Source: Crocosphaera sp. UHCC 0190 (lineage in GTDB: Bacteria > Cyanobacteriota > Cyanobacteriia > Cyanobacteriales > Microcystaceae). From it: DNA of 64,000 nucleotides. The DNA lies in NCBI RefSeq assembly GCF_034932065.1, contig NZ_JAYGHP010000001.1, positions 558,001 through 622,000 on the forward strand, written 5' to 3'. Position numbers and translations under genes: made by a program. A model generated the notes under the pieces. That model was not told the DNA's origin. It saw only the letters and a list, made by a program, of their open reading frames with translations, and ran no database searches. The first letter of the stretch is position 1. Every line of letters starts with the position of its first letter. Shown piece after piece: positions 9,544 to 18,227 of this stretch.

Positions 9544-9627
9544 CCCCTAACACCTGACCCCTAACCCCTATCTACTCTTTAAGGGACTTGTCACCCCGTC
9601 AGCATCTTCACTCCCCGATAATTTTCT

Positions 9628-10842
9628 ATGCGTACCATCCCAGAAATTAACGAAAAAATTCGTCAGCAAAAAGCCATTGTTTGGACAGTAGAAGAACTTA
9701 AAATCAGGGTTCAAGAAATTGGAGTTTCCCAAGCGTTTCAAGAAGTGGATGTCATCTGCACCGGAACCTTTGAACCGATGGAGTCATCAGGGGCCATGAT
9801 TAACCTAGGCCATACTGACCCCCCCATCAAAATTCGTCAATGTTGGTTAGATGGGGTTCCCGCTTATGCGGGCTTTGGGGCAGTAGATTTATATATTGGA
9901 GCCACGGCCATGGTAGACTATCAGGCCGTTGGTGAGATAACCGAAAGTGATAACCGTCAGGGAAATGTCAATATAGAACGGGGTGGGGGTCATGTGATTG
10001 AGGATTTAATTGCAGGAAAACCCGTTACTCTCAAAGCCATTGGCCAAGTGACAGACTGCTATCCTAGAGCGTCTTTTGACACAAGTATTACCCGTAAAAC
10101 CATTAATCAATTTTATTTATATAATCCTCGTAATCTTTATCAGAACTTTATTGTGGGGGTTAATGGTGGCGAGCGTCCCCTTTATACCTATCTCGGCCCT
10201 CTACAACCAGATTTAGGTAATGCGGTATATTCTAATCCAGGGGCGATCGCTCCGTTATTTAATGATCCTGATTTAGAATTAATTGGGATCGGGAGCCGCA
10301 TTTTTTTGGGGGGTGGCATAGGTTATATTGCTTGGGAAGGGACTCAACATTTTCCTTTACAAAAACGTCTTGCTAACCGGACTCCTATTGGCCCTGCGGC
10401 AACTTTGGCCTTAATTGGAGATGCGAAAACTATGTCTTCTCAATGGGTAAGGGGTTGTTATTTTAATCATTATGGCCCCTCTTTAATGTTAGGGGTGGGA
10501 ATTCCTTTTCCAGTTTTAGATCCGAAAGTAATTGAACATTGTGCTATTGGTGATCAAGAAATTGTGGCCCCGGTGGTGGATTTTTCGATTCCCCGTCGGG
10601 TACGACCTACTTTTGGATTAGTGAGTTATGCTCAATTAAAAACGGGTCGTATGACCATAGAGGGCCAAAGTGTCCGAGTTGCACCTTTAGCTAGTTTAGC
10701 CCTTTCTCGAAAGGTGGCCCAAGAACTAAAAACTTGGATAGAAAACGGACAATTTACCTTAACTGAACCCGTTGCATCTTTACCGAAAGATAGGGCATTT
10801 ATGGCCCAAGATTTATGGGGATCTCAAATGACCCTTGAATAA
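9628..10842 (+). CDS. DUF39 / COG1900 protein, predicted L-aspartate semialdehyde sulfurtransferase, 404 aa
   Basis: This matches the DUF39 family. A methanogen member of this family was shown to help convert aspartate semialdehyde to homocysteine by transfer of sulfide sulfur. Recognisable blocks are EINEKIRQQKAIVWTVEEL at the N-terminus, VICTGTFEPMESSGAMINLG (about 42-61), GAVDLYIGATAM, NIERGGGHVIEDLIAGK and the glycine-rich FLGGGIGYIAWEGTQH. Cys44, Cys72 and Cys144 are candidate sulfur carriers. The C-terminal CBS domains present in the methanogen proteins are absent, as is an adjacent ferredoxin-like partner gene. The function in cyanobacteria is inferred. There is no clear ribosome-binding site before the ATG. 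Confidence 0.8.
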   Translation: MRTIPEINEKIRQQKAIVWTVEELKIRVQEIGVSQAFQEVDVICTGTFEPMESSGAMINLGHTDPPIKIRQCWLDGVPAYAGFGAVDLYIGATAMVDYQAVGEITESDNRQGNVNIERGGGHVIEDLIAGKPVTLKAIGQVTDCYPRASFDTSITRKTINQFYLYNPRNLYQNFIVGVNGGERPLYTYLGPLQPDLGNAVYSNPGAIAPLFNDPDLELIGIGSRIFLGGGIGYIAWEGTQHFPLQKRLANRTPIGPAATLALIGDAKTMSSQWVRGCYFNHYGPSLMLGVGIPFPVLDPKVIEHCAIGDQEIVAPVVDFSIPRRVRPTFGLVSYAQLKTGRMTIEGQSVRVAPLASLALSRKVAQELKTWIENGQFTLTEPVASLPKDRAFMAQDLWGSQMTLE

Positions 10843-10896
10843 GGATTTAATTGTTTTAAGAACATAAATTATTGGTTGATTATTAATGTTTTATCG

Positions 10897-11688
10897 TTAA
10901 AGAGAAGCTGTTCCTGTCCCTTGAAACATCAACCAAGATAAAAAGAAATTGACCACAAAGACGGCTAATAAAGAAGTCACAACTGCCGTTGTTGTAGACT
11001 GGCCCACACCTTTTGCTCCTCCGGTGGTTGTGAGTCCCCAACTGCAACCAATCACCGCAATTAAGCCACCAAAAGCAATCGATTTAATAATAGATGTTAC
11101 CAAATCCCAAAGCTCAAGAAAGTTTTGGGCTGACGTTAAGAAAACTTGTGGAGAAATATCATATAATCCGTCAGAAATTAATAGTCCCCCGGCCATTCCC
11201 GTGAGCAAAGAAAGAATATTTAAAATAGGTAACATAACACAACAAGCGAGAACACGAGGAACCACTAAATAATCAATTGGGTCAGTTTTCAGCATATAAA
11301 GCGCGTCAATTTGTTCTGTCACCCGCATCGTCCCAATTTCCGCCGCAAAGGCCGAACCTACCCTTCCGGCCACCACCACCGCCGTTAAAACTGGTGCTAA
11401 TTCCCTGGTTAATGCCAAAGCTAACACCCCTCCCACGGTAGAAGCTGCCCCAAAATGGATAAATTCCCTGGCCACTTGAATGGTAAACACCATACCGACA
11501 AATCCCGATGTCACTAAGGCAATGGTTAAAGATTCTGGCCCCACAATACTCATTTGTTCTAGGGTATTGCGTGGATGTATCCTGGTTTTAAGCAGATGAA
11601 AAAATACCTGGCCACCTAAAAGAATTGCCGCCAATAATCGCTCAAACCAGATACCAAGACCTCGTCGGGAATGGCTAGAATTTGTCAT
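10897..11688 (-). CDS. MlaE/TGD1-type ABC transporter permease, 263 aa
   Basis: MlaE-family permeases act with an ATPase and an MCE-domain protein to move lipids between the membranes; the chloroplast relative is TGD1. The family core is visible: GFVGMVFTIQVAREF, LALALTRELAPVLTAVVVAGRVGSAFAAEIGTMRVTEQIDAL (about residues 85-130) and five or so hydrophobic segments. Length is typical. In Synechocystis the homologous ORF (slr1045) directly follows pilJ (slr1044); here it also lies downstream of pilJ on the same strand, about 740 bp away beyond a decayed patch. No ATPase or MCE gene is adjacent. Confidence 0.9.
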   Translation of the reverse strand: MTNSSHSRRGLGIWFERLLAAILLGGQVFFHLLKTRIHPRNTLEQMSIVGPESLTIALVTSGFVGMVFTIQVAREFIHFGAASTVGGVLALALTRELAPVLTAVVVAGRVGSAFAAEIGTMRVTEQIDALYMLKTDPIDYLVVPRVLACCVMLPILNILSLLTGMAGGLLISDGLYDISPQVFLTSAQNFLELWDLVTSIIKSIAFGGLIAVIGCSWGLTTTGGAKGVGQSTTTAVVTSLLAVFVVNFFLSWLMFQGTGTASL

Positions 11689-11840
11689 TGTGCCTCATCA
11701 TCCATCAATACTCTTAGTTATATATGCCCCAAAATACTGGTTTCAAATAGACGGTTTCGCTCACGGGACTTTCTGAATTTCATCTGTCCCTCATTCTACA
11801 GCATTTGAGCTTTAATTTTGAGGGTTTGCGGGGGGGGATT

Positions 11841-11888
11841 GGTGCGTTATATTTCATTAACGCACCCTACAAGATCAGCGATCGCACT
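11841..11888. repeat. Repeat family R2 copy (GGTGCGTTATATTTCATTAACGCACC)
   Basis: A near-palindrome GGTGCGTTA...TTAACGCACC is followed by CTACAAGATC and a HIP1-like GCGATCGCACT. The same unit recurs near 49465 (tail only, with a variant stem), 50384 and 51580. This copy abuts the truncated end of the DUF5615 fragment. Confidence 0.75.
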
Positions 11889-11899
11889 ATCTAAATGCC

Positions 11900-12129
11900 T
11901 CAATTTGATCTAGATAAAGGCAGGTTTTCATCCAATAAAAATCCATTCATGCGACTTTTCGGATTTCATAATGATTTGCCATTAATTTTGTAGCAAATTG
12001 GAGACAGGCATAAATATCTTCTCTTGTTGAGAGGGAAGGATATTCTTCTAGGATTTCTTCAATGGAATCTCCTGCTGCTGGGGGGGCGACAAATAGGGTC
12101 AACAAGCTGACCGAATAATAGTTGCAGCC
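11900..12129 (-). pseudogene. Broken DUF433 antitoxin / DUF5615 PIN-like toxin pair
   Basis: On the minus strand, 12129 to 11947 reads as the C-terminal part of a DUF433 antitoxin (AGDSIEEILEEYPSLSTRED then IYACLQFATKLMANHYEI), with no start codon or normal N-terminus. Its TGA overlaps an ATG by four bases (ATGA), and the next frame (11950 to 11900) starts MNGFLLDENLP, the hallmark N-terminus of DUF5615 PIN-like toxins, then stops after 16 codons. The overlap is the normal coupling of this pair. The toxin end lies 12 bp from an R2 repeat, so the rest was lost or replaced there. Confidence 0.7.
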
Positions 12130-12290
12130 CTCAATACTTTAGCATAATAAGCCCGTTTTTGAGGAACTAAAGCTATCAATTGTTGAACTTCCTGGGCAAA
12201 AAATGCTAATGAATTAAGCCATGAATTAGCTTTCAAACCAATAGAAAAATTACTATTTCTTCGGTAACGGCGTTTTTCCCTGTCAACCCC
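12099..12290 (-). pseudogene. Unrecognised coding relic without a start codon
   Basis: A minus-strand frame of about 63 codons stays open from near 12290 to a TGA at 12099-12101. It reads protein-like (KRRYRRNSNFSIGLKANSW, then FFAQEVQQLIALVPQKRAYY) but lacks a start, and its end overlaps the DUF433 relic in another frame. I do not recognise the family. It is either the N-terminal part of the same broken locus after a frameshift or a separate gene remnant. The rest of the 11689-12431 gap holds an R2 copy, an R1 copy and no other clear signal. Confidence 0.4.
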
Positions 12291-12358
12291 TGATTATATC
12301 TGACTTCTGACTCTTGGTGTCGGCCCCCCAGGGAAATAAAAAACTTATATTTATAATA

Positions 12359-12384
12359 GTAGGGTAGGCAATGCCCACCCTACA
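12359..12384. repeat. Repeat family R1 copy downstream of pilJ
   Basis: GTAGGGTAGGCA / TGCCCACCCTAC palindrome, 47 bp beyond the pilJ stop on the minus strand. Read in the pilJ direction it is followed by an AT-rich stretch, so it could terminate the pil transcript. Confidence 0.7.
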
Positions 12385-12431
12385 GTTTTTGTAAGATTAA
12401 TTTTCTGTGCTTAGCTTACTTAATAAAGAAA

Positions 12432-15203
12432 TTATTTTTCTGCCGGTTCAATGCGAAATCTCTCCACAGAGGCCAATAAATCACGGGAAATTCCCACCAG
12501 ATTTTGTAATGACCCCGCCACCCTTTGAGATTCTTGGGAGGTTTCTTGGGCAGTTAATTCCACCGACTGCATAACCTGGCCCACCGCTTTAGAATTTTCC
12601 CGTTGTTGAATAGTATCTCCTGTAATCGAACGAACGAGAGTATTAATATGGTTAGAGACTTCGATAATATCTTCAAGAGAGCGTTTTGCCTGTTCTGATT
12701 TATCCGTTACGTCAATTACCTGCTGAATTCCTTCTTCCATGGCAGTCATTACCGAACCCGTCTCACTTTGAATTTGTAGTACAATTTGTTCAATTTCCTT
12801 CAAAGATTTCGCGGAACGATCCGCTAACTGACGTACTTCATCCGCAACGATCGCAAAGCCCCGTCCCGCTTCTCCTGCTCTTGCTGCTTGGATCGAAGCA
12901 TTAAGAGCGAGTAAATTGGTGCGTGAGGCAATTTGAGAGATCAAAGCCACAATTTTAGAAATTTCCTGAGATGCTTCCGCTAACCGTTTTACCTTACGGG
13001 TGGTTTCCGATACCGTTTCTCGAATTTGTAGAATACCCGCCACCGTGCGTTCAACTGCTTCACCCCCTTTAAGAGCCGTTACTGAGGAGGTATGAGCCAC
13101 TTCTTCCGCTTCACGGGCATTTTCTGCCACCCGTTGAATGGATTCCGTCATCACCTGAACTGAGTTAAGGGTGACGGCCAATTCTTCAGCCATGCGTAGG
13201 GCATCACTCGAATTATTGCGGGCGAATAATTCACTATCCGTCGAACTTTGGTTAACCTGTTTCGCCGTACGTTTTACCTGGGCCACAATTTCTCGGAGAT
13301 TATGAATAGTGAGGTTAAAGGCATCAGCCACTGCTCCTAATACGTCTGCTGTCACCTCCGCTTCTACGGTTAAATCCCCTCTAGCAGCCCCTTCTACATC
13401 ATCCAGGAGACGAATTACTTGCCGTTGGAGATCTTCCCTGGCCTGTTCCGTTTCCGTCGCCCGTTGTTGGGCCTCACTGGTAGTAGTTAAAATAACACGA
13501 GCTAGTTGGTTAAAACTGGTAGATAACTGTCCTAATTCATCTTGGGAAATCACCGTCGCCTTAACATTGTAATCCCCCGCATACATGGCATCAAACTGAG
13601 CTTGTAAATCATCAATCGTGCGCTTGAGTTGATTGGTACTGATTAAGCCAAAAAAGAGAGTAGTTCCAAATCCAGTCAAACCACCCACTAACGCTAATAA
13701 TAACCCAGGACTACCGGATTTAGACTTTTTCGGCATTGAGAGCGGTTCCGGTTCTGGGGAACCTTGAGGATTGGTTGGGTTAGTTTTGGCAGGAGTAGAA
13801 GGTTTTCCTGGTTTAGCCGATTGTTCAGAAGACTGAGGAGGAAAGACAACCTCTCCGGTTTTTGGTTTAGGAGTGGCCAGCCAAGCCAAACCACTGACCA
13901 GTAAAATCCCTAAAAACGAGACGACACCCGTGGTACCGGCCGCGATCCAAGGTTTATATTTGAGGGAGCCATTGACGAACCAGCCTAAATAGCCTGATGA
14001 GCCTTCTACCAAGGGTTTGATGAGCTTAGCGGAGCCAGTCGAAAGAGAGGTGGCAGCCATCTCATCAGGTTTCACCCAATTAACCGTGCCTGTGGTTTGT
14101 TCCCCTAAGAGATCTCCCGTTTTCAATCCCAGATCGCTACTCAGATCTCTAGTGGCCTCAGTGAACAGGTCAGAGTCTGGTAATTCAGCAGTGGCCTCAG
14201 TAAAATCAAAATTAGACAAATCCTCTAACTGATCATCCTCAAAACCCCCAAAATCATCGAACACAGGGTTTTGTTCTCGGAGTTGACTCGATGCCATCAT
14301 CGGCGTTGCTTGAATGGTGGGTTCATCTTGTGAGGGATAACTTGACCAATCTTGGCCAGCTTTTGGGCCATCATTGTTATAGGATGACGAGGGTTGCCCA
14401 TGGCTCAAAGGGGATTGCTTACCCAAAACTGGTTGATCTAACCCAGAGGATACCAGAAAAGTGTGGTCATCATCAGAGCCAGTATTGGCCTCAGTTTTGA
14501 GGTCTTCGTCATCGGAAAAGGAAAAATCTGGGAGATCATCTTCGTCAAGTTCGGGCCAAGCTTGATCCGTTGGCGAAGTGGGGTTAGGTTGATGGGGAAA
14601 AGGATTGATCTCGCTTAGGGTCGAAAATGGGTCTACCGCCATCTCAAAGGTCGTTTCTCCCCCATTATCAGCCGACTTACGGCCCTGAGATGCTTCTTGC
14701 CCAATGGTGGGTTCTCCTAAATCATCCTCATTAAAGACGGCACTATCCCAGTCCAGTCCATCGAGATCAAAATCATTGCCCCAGTCTGTTTGGCCTTCGT
14801 TGTTTGGCCATTCATGGCCATTCGTATCCTCAAGGGCAAGCTCTTTTTCCTCTGGGTTAAATAGGGCGGCCCCTTCATTCGTTCTGTTTTCCGTGGCTGT
14901 CTGAGTCAAGTCAGAGCCACCTGATTGGTCTAATAATTGTTCGGCTTGTGTTAGTCCTTGGTTGGCACATTCCAGTAAATCTTTACGTTCTGTTCGTTGG
15001 AGAACAGATTGATATTGTTGACAGGCGGTGTCATATTTACCGAGACTAAAATAAATGTGACCCCGTAGTAAAAGGACATCGGGATCTTCAGGAAAGGCTT
15101 CTGCCATTGGCTCCATTAAGGTCGCCGCTTCTTCATAGTTTCCCTGTCCATAAGCCACATAAGCTTCATTATATAATTTTGCGTAGTCTGTCCCTGATGC
15201 CAT
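12432..15203 (-). CDS. pilJ: Methyl-accepting chemotaxis protein PilJ with N-terminal TPR, 923 aa
   Basis: PilJ is the transducer of the cyanobacterial type IV pilus chemosensory array. It starts with a TPR-like region (residues about 1-95), then a long acidic Ser/Thr/Pro-rich linker (about 100-400). Transmembrane helices lie at about 416-441 and 496-521, separated by a Pro/Lys-rich loop of about 55 residues. HAMP follows (about 521-575, with [15 protein letters not shown] and a second unit near [18 protein letters not shown]). The signalling domain (about 650-915) has the tip [20 protein letters not shown] and [13 protein letters not shown]. No sizeable periplasmic domain is present. It is the last gene of pilG-pilH-pilI-pilJ, as in Synechocystis slr1041-slr1044. 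Confidence 0.9.
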   Translation of the reverse strand: MASGTDYAKLYNEAYVAYGQGNYEEAATLMEPMAEAFPEDPDVLLLRGHIYFSLGKYDTACQQYQSVLQRTERKDLLECANQGLTQAEQLLDQSGGSDLTQTATENRTNEGAALFNPEEKELALEDTNGHEWPNNEGQTDWGNDFDLDGLDWDSAVFNEDDLGEPTIGQEASQGRKSADNGGETTFEMAVDPFSTLSEINPFPHQPNPTSPTDQAWPELDEDDLPDFSFSDDEDLKTEANTGSDDDHTFLVSSGLDQPVLGKQSPLSHGQPSSSYNNDGPKAGQDWSSYPSQDEPTIQATPMMASSQLREQNPVFDDFGGFEDDQLEDLSNFDFTEATAELPDSDLFTEATRDLSSDLGLKTGDLLGEQTTGTVNWVKPDEMAATSLSTGSAKLIKPLVEGSSGYLGWFVNGSLKYKPWIAAGTTGVVSFLGILLVSGLAWLATPKPKTGEVVFPPQSSEQSAKPGKPSTPAKTNPTNPQGSPEPEPLSMPKKSKSGSPGLLLALVGGLTGFGTTLFFGLISTNQLKRTIDDLQAQFDAMYAGDYNVKATVISQDELGQLSTSFNQLARVILTTTSEAQQRATETEQAREDLQRQVIRLLDDVEGAARGDLTVEAEVTADVLGAVADAFNLTIHNLREIVAQVKRTAKQVNQSSTDSELFARNNSSDALRMAEELAVTLNSVQVMTESIQRVAENAREAEEVAHTSSVTALKGGEAVERTVAGILQIRETVSETTRKVKRLAEASQEISKIVALISQIASRTNLLALNASIQAARAGEAGRGFAIVADEVRQLADRSAKSLKEIEQIVLQIQSETGSVMTAMEEGIQQVIDVTDKSEQAKRSLEDIIEVSNHINTLVRSITGDTIQQRENSKAVGQVMQSVELTAQETSQESQRVAGSLQNLVGISRDLLASVERFRIEPAEK

Positions 15204-15233
15204 TGCCTCTCTCCTTTGTCGTGAATCTGGTCA

Positions 15234-15259
15234 GTTATGAGTTATGAGTTATGAGTTAT
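15234..15259. repeat. Short tandem heptamer repeat between pilI and pilJ
   Basis: GTTATGA is repeated three times and followed by a partial fourth copy (GTTAT). This is a typical cyanobacterial short tandemly repeated repeat, placed 31 bp upstream of the pilJ start codon. Confidence 0.8.
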
Positions 15260-15296
15260 TTGTATTGGTATCAATAAACCGTGAGTGACTGTTCCC

Positions 15297-15827
15297 TTAA
15301 GCTGCCCATCGGGCTGAACGTAAAATTGCTACATGGTCTAACAGCCTTAAAATTTGTTTCCTATCTTCATTGAATACCCACTCCCCTTGGACATAGGGCG
15401 CAATATGATCCGCCACATTGGTTGGGGGTTGTAACTGTTCACCATTGAGCCATTCCATATCCCCTAATTGATCGATAGCTAAGCCTAAAATGGTTTCTTG
15501 TTCCTCCACGGCAATCACGGGAATTTCTGGGCGATCGGTTCTTAATGGGGTAGGATTGCCAAGAAATTGTCCCAGATCCGCCACCCAAATCACTTGACCT
15601 CTTAAGTTAAGGGTGCCTAATAGCAAGGGGGACGCATTGGGAATGGGGGTAATGCGATCAGGGGTTTGTTGCATTACCTCCCGAATGGCAACGGCCGGTA
15701 GAGCAAATTCTTCCTGAGAGGGAAGATGAAAGCGTAAATGCAATTCTCCTTCAGGGGTTTGCAAGGCCTGAATCTCTGGGGAGATATCTTGACCGTTTCC
15801 TGTCACAAATTCTGGATTCCCAACCAT
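15297..15827 (-). CDS. pilI: CheW-like coupling protein PilI, 176 aa
   Basis: CheW-type proteins link transducers to the CheA kinase. The single CheW domain begins around residue 30 (LRFHLPSQEEFALPAVAIREV), followed by TPIPNASPLLLGTLNLRGQVIWVADLGQFLG, the characteristic core, and ends near DHVAILRSARW. It lies 32 bp after pilH and 93 bp before pilJ on the same strand. Length is normal. No CheA gene is in this cluster; the kinase could be encoded elsewhere, as pilL is in Synechocystis. Confidence 0.9.
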   Translation of the reverse strand: MVGNPEFVTGNGQDISPEIQALQTPEGELHLRFHLPSQEEFALPAVAIREVMQQTPDRITPIPNASPLLLGTLNLRGQVIWVADLGQFLGNPTPLRTDRPEIPVIAVEEQETILGLAIDQLGDMEWLNGEQLQPPTNVADHIAPYVQGEWVFNEDRKQILRLLDHVAILRSARWAA

Positions 15828-15859
15828 GTTTTTTGTCCCTTAGCTTAATCAGTGTTTGT

Positions 15860-16225
15860 TTATTGACGTAGGAGTTGTTGAATCGTCCCAATGAGTTCAA
15901 TATCTTCAAAGGGCTTGGCAATATAAGCATCTGCTCCCTGTTTCATGCCCCAATAGCGATCAAATTCTTCCCCTTTGGAAGAACACATCACCACGGGAAC
16001 ATTTTGGGTTTTGGGATCAGATTTGATCCGACGACAGACTTCATAGCCATTCATTTTGGGCATGACAATATCTAAGACAACGAGATCGGGACTCGATTGT
16101 TGAATACTTTCCAAGGCTTCTACCCCATCCCCCACCACAACGACATTCCATCCATTCTTTTTGAGGATGCCGGAAATCATTTCTTGCTGCACTGGGCTGT
16201 CTTCTACCAGTAAAACTGCTCTCAT
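15860..16225 (-). CDS. pilH: CheY-like response regulator PilH, 121 aa
   Basis: This is a stand-alone receiver domain. It has the acidic pair ED at 8-9, the phospho-acceptor Asp52 in DLVVLDIVMP, the switch Ser in VVMCSSKGEEFD and Lys in YIAKPF. The FDRYWGMKQGADAYIAKPF motif is typical of the cyanobacterial PilH/PixH group. There is no output domain, so it acts by protein contact, probably on pilus motor or signalling components. It sits 276 bp after pilG and 32 bp before pilI. Confidence 0.92.
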   Translation of the reverse strand: MRAVLLVEDSPVQQEMISGILKKNGWNVVVVGDGVEALESIQQSSPDLVVLDIVMPKMNGYEVCRRIKSDPKTQNVPVVMCSSKGEEFDRYWGMKQGADAYIAKPFEDIELIGTIQQLLRQ

Positions 16226-16502
16226 AAGGTTTTCTCTAATTGCTGAGTTAATAAAACATCAGGTTCGGCTCACTGATGAATAACGCTTTGGCGAATTCTG
16301 GTTAGGGAATTCTGAGGGTTAATCAGGCCAGTTGTTTGATAGATTGATCCCATAATTGAACCTTTGAACTCAGAGAGTTCTCAGGGTTAGATAAATTAAC
16401 TAATGGTTCACTATTTCAGTCCCCAAGTGTACATACTTAATTTGCCCAAATTTTGTTGGAAAAGAACATTGTCCCTGGGGAAAAATTTTTCTCTTCATTG
16501 GC

Positions 16503-17720
16503 TTAACTGTCAGTTTCAAGCTGGACATATTTTTCAATGAGCAGTAATAACTCTTGTTCCCTAAAAGGTTTGGTGAGATAGTCCGTTGCCCCTACCATGC
16601 GCGCTCTAATGCGATCGGTAAATCCTTCTTTCCCTGTGAGCATAATGATCGGTGTGGCGCGAAACCGACTCGAATGTCGCAACATGGCACAAATTTCGTA
16701 CCCATCTAATTTGGGCATGGCAATATCACACAAAATCAGATCGGGGTTTAACTCAAAGACTAAACTTAATCCGTCTAAAGGATCGGTAATTAAGGAAGTT
16801 CGGTAGCCGTTTTTACTTAAAATCCCTTCTACGGTTTTGCCAATGGTTAAATCATCATCAAAACAAACAATATGAGGCAACTTACGGGTTTCTTGTCCTT
16901 CCCAGTTGGTAGTCAGTTTGGGAGAGTCAGGGTTAGGAGAAGCTACCACCTGTAACCAACCCCGTTCAATGTAAGGATAAACGCCTTTGGCCAAGGTTCC
17001 TAAATCTCTTTGTAAATAACGTGAGAGTTGGCGCAGGGAGGTTTTGCCGTCGGCCCAATGTAGTAATTGTTCATAAGCTTTTTCTGGTAAGGCTTCCCGC
17101 AATTTGTCTTCATGAGCGATCGCCAGACATTGTTGAGGACTTTGCAAATGAGGATGTAATTGTTTCCATTGTTGGACTTCTTTCATCATCTCAGTGACTA
17201 AGGGGGCAATTTCTAGACTGGTTAGTAGGGGATCTAAGGCCACACCCATCTCAAAAATAAAAGCCCCTTGATGTAAGCTAAGTAAATCAAATAAGGTTTC
17301 ATGTACCATCTGTTGAATGATACAGCGGCCTTGATCGGGGGTGATCAGATTGCGTTTAATTAACTGCCAAAGATAAGCATATTCGAGATCATTGTTGGTG
17401 CTGATAGTTCCTAACTCTAGCTTGGGTAGGGCAATCTCTTGTCGATAACGATATAAATATTCTTGTAAACGACGACAAGGACGATTCTCCCCATTAGTGG
17501 TATAGACAATTTGCCCATTGACGAAAAAAACGAGCCAAAATGTCCGCTGACCATCAACCTTAGGGGTTGAGCTATGGGGTTCCTGGGTTTTTTCCTGAAA
17601 ATTTCTTAATTCTCCCGAAGTTGTTGGCTCCGCTTCTACTAAGAGTTCTCCCGTGCGCTGCCCTAATTCAATGAGTTGCAGGATACTACGAAGATCAATT
17701 TCATTTAACGTTCCCTGCAT
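16503..17720 (-). CDS. pilG: PatA-like response regulator PilG (DUF4388 + receiver), 405 aa
   Basis: PatA-family regulators carry an N-terminal PATAN/DUF4388 domain and a C-terminal receiver. Here QGTLNEIDLRSILQLIELGQ (2-21) and TGELLVEAE begin the DUF4388 fold, a middle region has the KTSLRQLSRYLQRDLGTLAKGVYPYIERGWLQ winged-helix-like segment (about 225-265), and the receiver starts at about 284 (HIVCFDDDLTIGKTVEGIL) with the phospho-acceptor Asp in LILCDIAMP and Lys in DYLTKPF. It is the first gene of the pil chemosensory operon and is divergent from hmpF, 507 bp apart. Confidence 0.9.
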   Translation of the reverse strand: MQGTLNEIDLRSILQLIELGQRTGELLVEAEPTTSGELRNFQEKTQEPHSSTPKVDGQRTFWLVFFVNGQIVYTTNGENRPCRRLQEYLYRYRQEIALPKLELGTISTNNDLEYAYLWQLIKRNLITPDQGRCIIQQMVHETLFDLLSLHQGAFIFEMGVALDPLLTSLEIAPLVTEMMKEVQQWKQLHPHLQSPQQCLAIAHEDKLREALPEKAYEQLLHWADGKTSLRQLSRYLQRDLGTLAKGVYPYIERGWLQVVASPNPDSPKLTTNWEGQETRKLPHIVCFDDDLTIGKTVEGILSKNGYRTSLITDPLDGLSLVFELNPDLILCDIAMPKLDGYEICAMLRHSSRFRATPIIMLTGKEGFTDRIRARMVGATDYLTKPFREQELLLLIEKYVQLETDS

Positions 17721-18227
17721 AATTACTTAACATGATAATTTTGAACTCTTGGGAGAAGAGCGTTACCCTGAAGCCCCAGGCATCCCCCACTTTCTTTTAG
17801 TTTAATGGAGATGGGGATAGGGACATTGTGAATAACTATTAACCGACTCACAAATTTTGGTGAGAGTCTTCTCGTAAAAACAGTTGTGATCGAGATCGCT
17901 AAATTTCCTGCTAGGATTGAGAAGTAAACATTAAGTTAATCATCGTTGACTGTTGAGAAATCAACCGCTCTAGGACTTTGATTCTCCTCATAGAAGGTGT
18001 ATTGTTTGTCAACTTTAACGGCTAAAAATTTGACATGACATGAAAATTAGTCAATTTTTGCTTTTTTTTAGTTAAATTCTGCTGGTATATAAAAATGACA
18101 AGATCAGGCAAAGCAATCTTTTCAGGGACAGAAATCGAAGGATCAGGTATTCTAGGTTTTCTGAGCTCCTTCGACATCAACTTACTGTCAACCATCTAGG
18201 CAAAAGCAAACAAGAGGATTGTGGTTC
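17721..18227. other. Divergent upstream region of pilG and hmpF
   Basis: This 507-bp non-coding stretch must hold promoters for both motility genes. A TTGACA at 18030-18035 lies in the hmpF direction but has no good -10 at 17 bp. AAATTTGAC (18027-18034) and GTCAATTT (18050-18057) form a loose inverted repeat. An 18-bp copy of sequence found inside hmpF covers 18203-18220. No small gene is evident. Confidence 0.4.

Noticed and set aside
12686..14904. Several + strand frames of 66-87 codons within pilJ
   Set aside because: They lie opposite the coiled and acidic linker parts of pilJ and have no start signals.
15234..15259. Heptamer repeat considered as the start of a CRISPR array
   Set aside because: Units are 7 bp and have no spacers; it is a simple tandem repeat. 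No CRISPR array was seen anywhere in the window.
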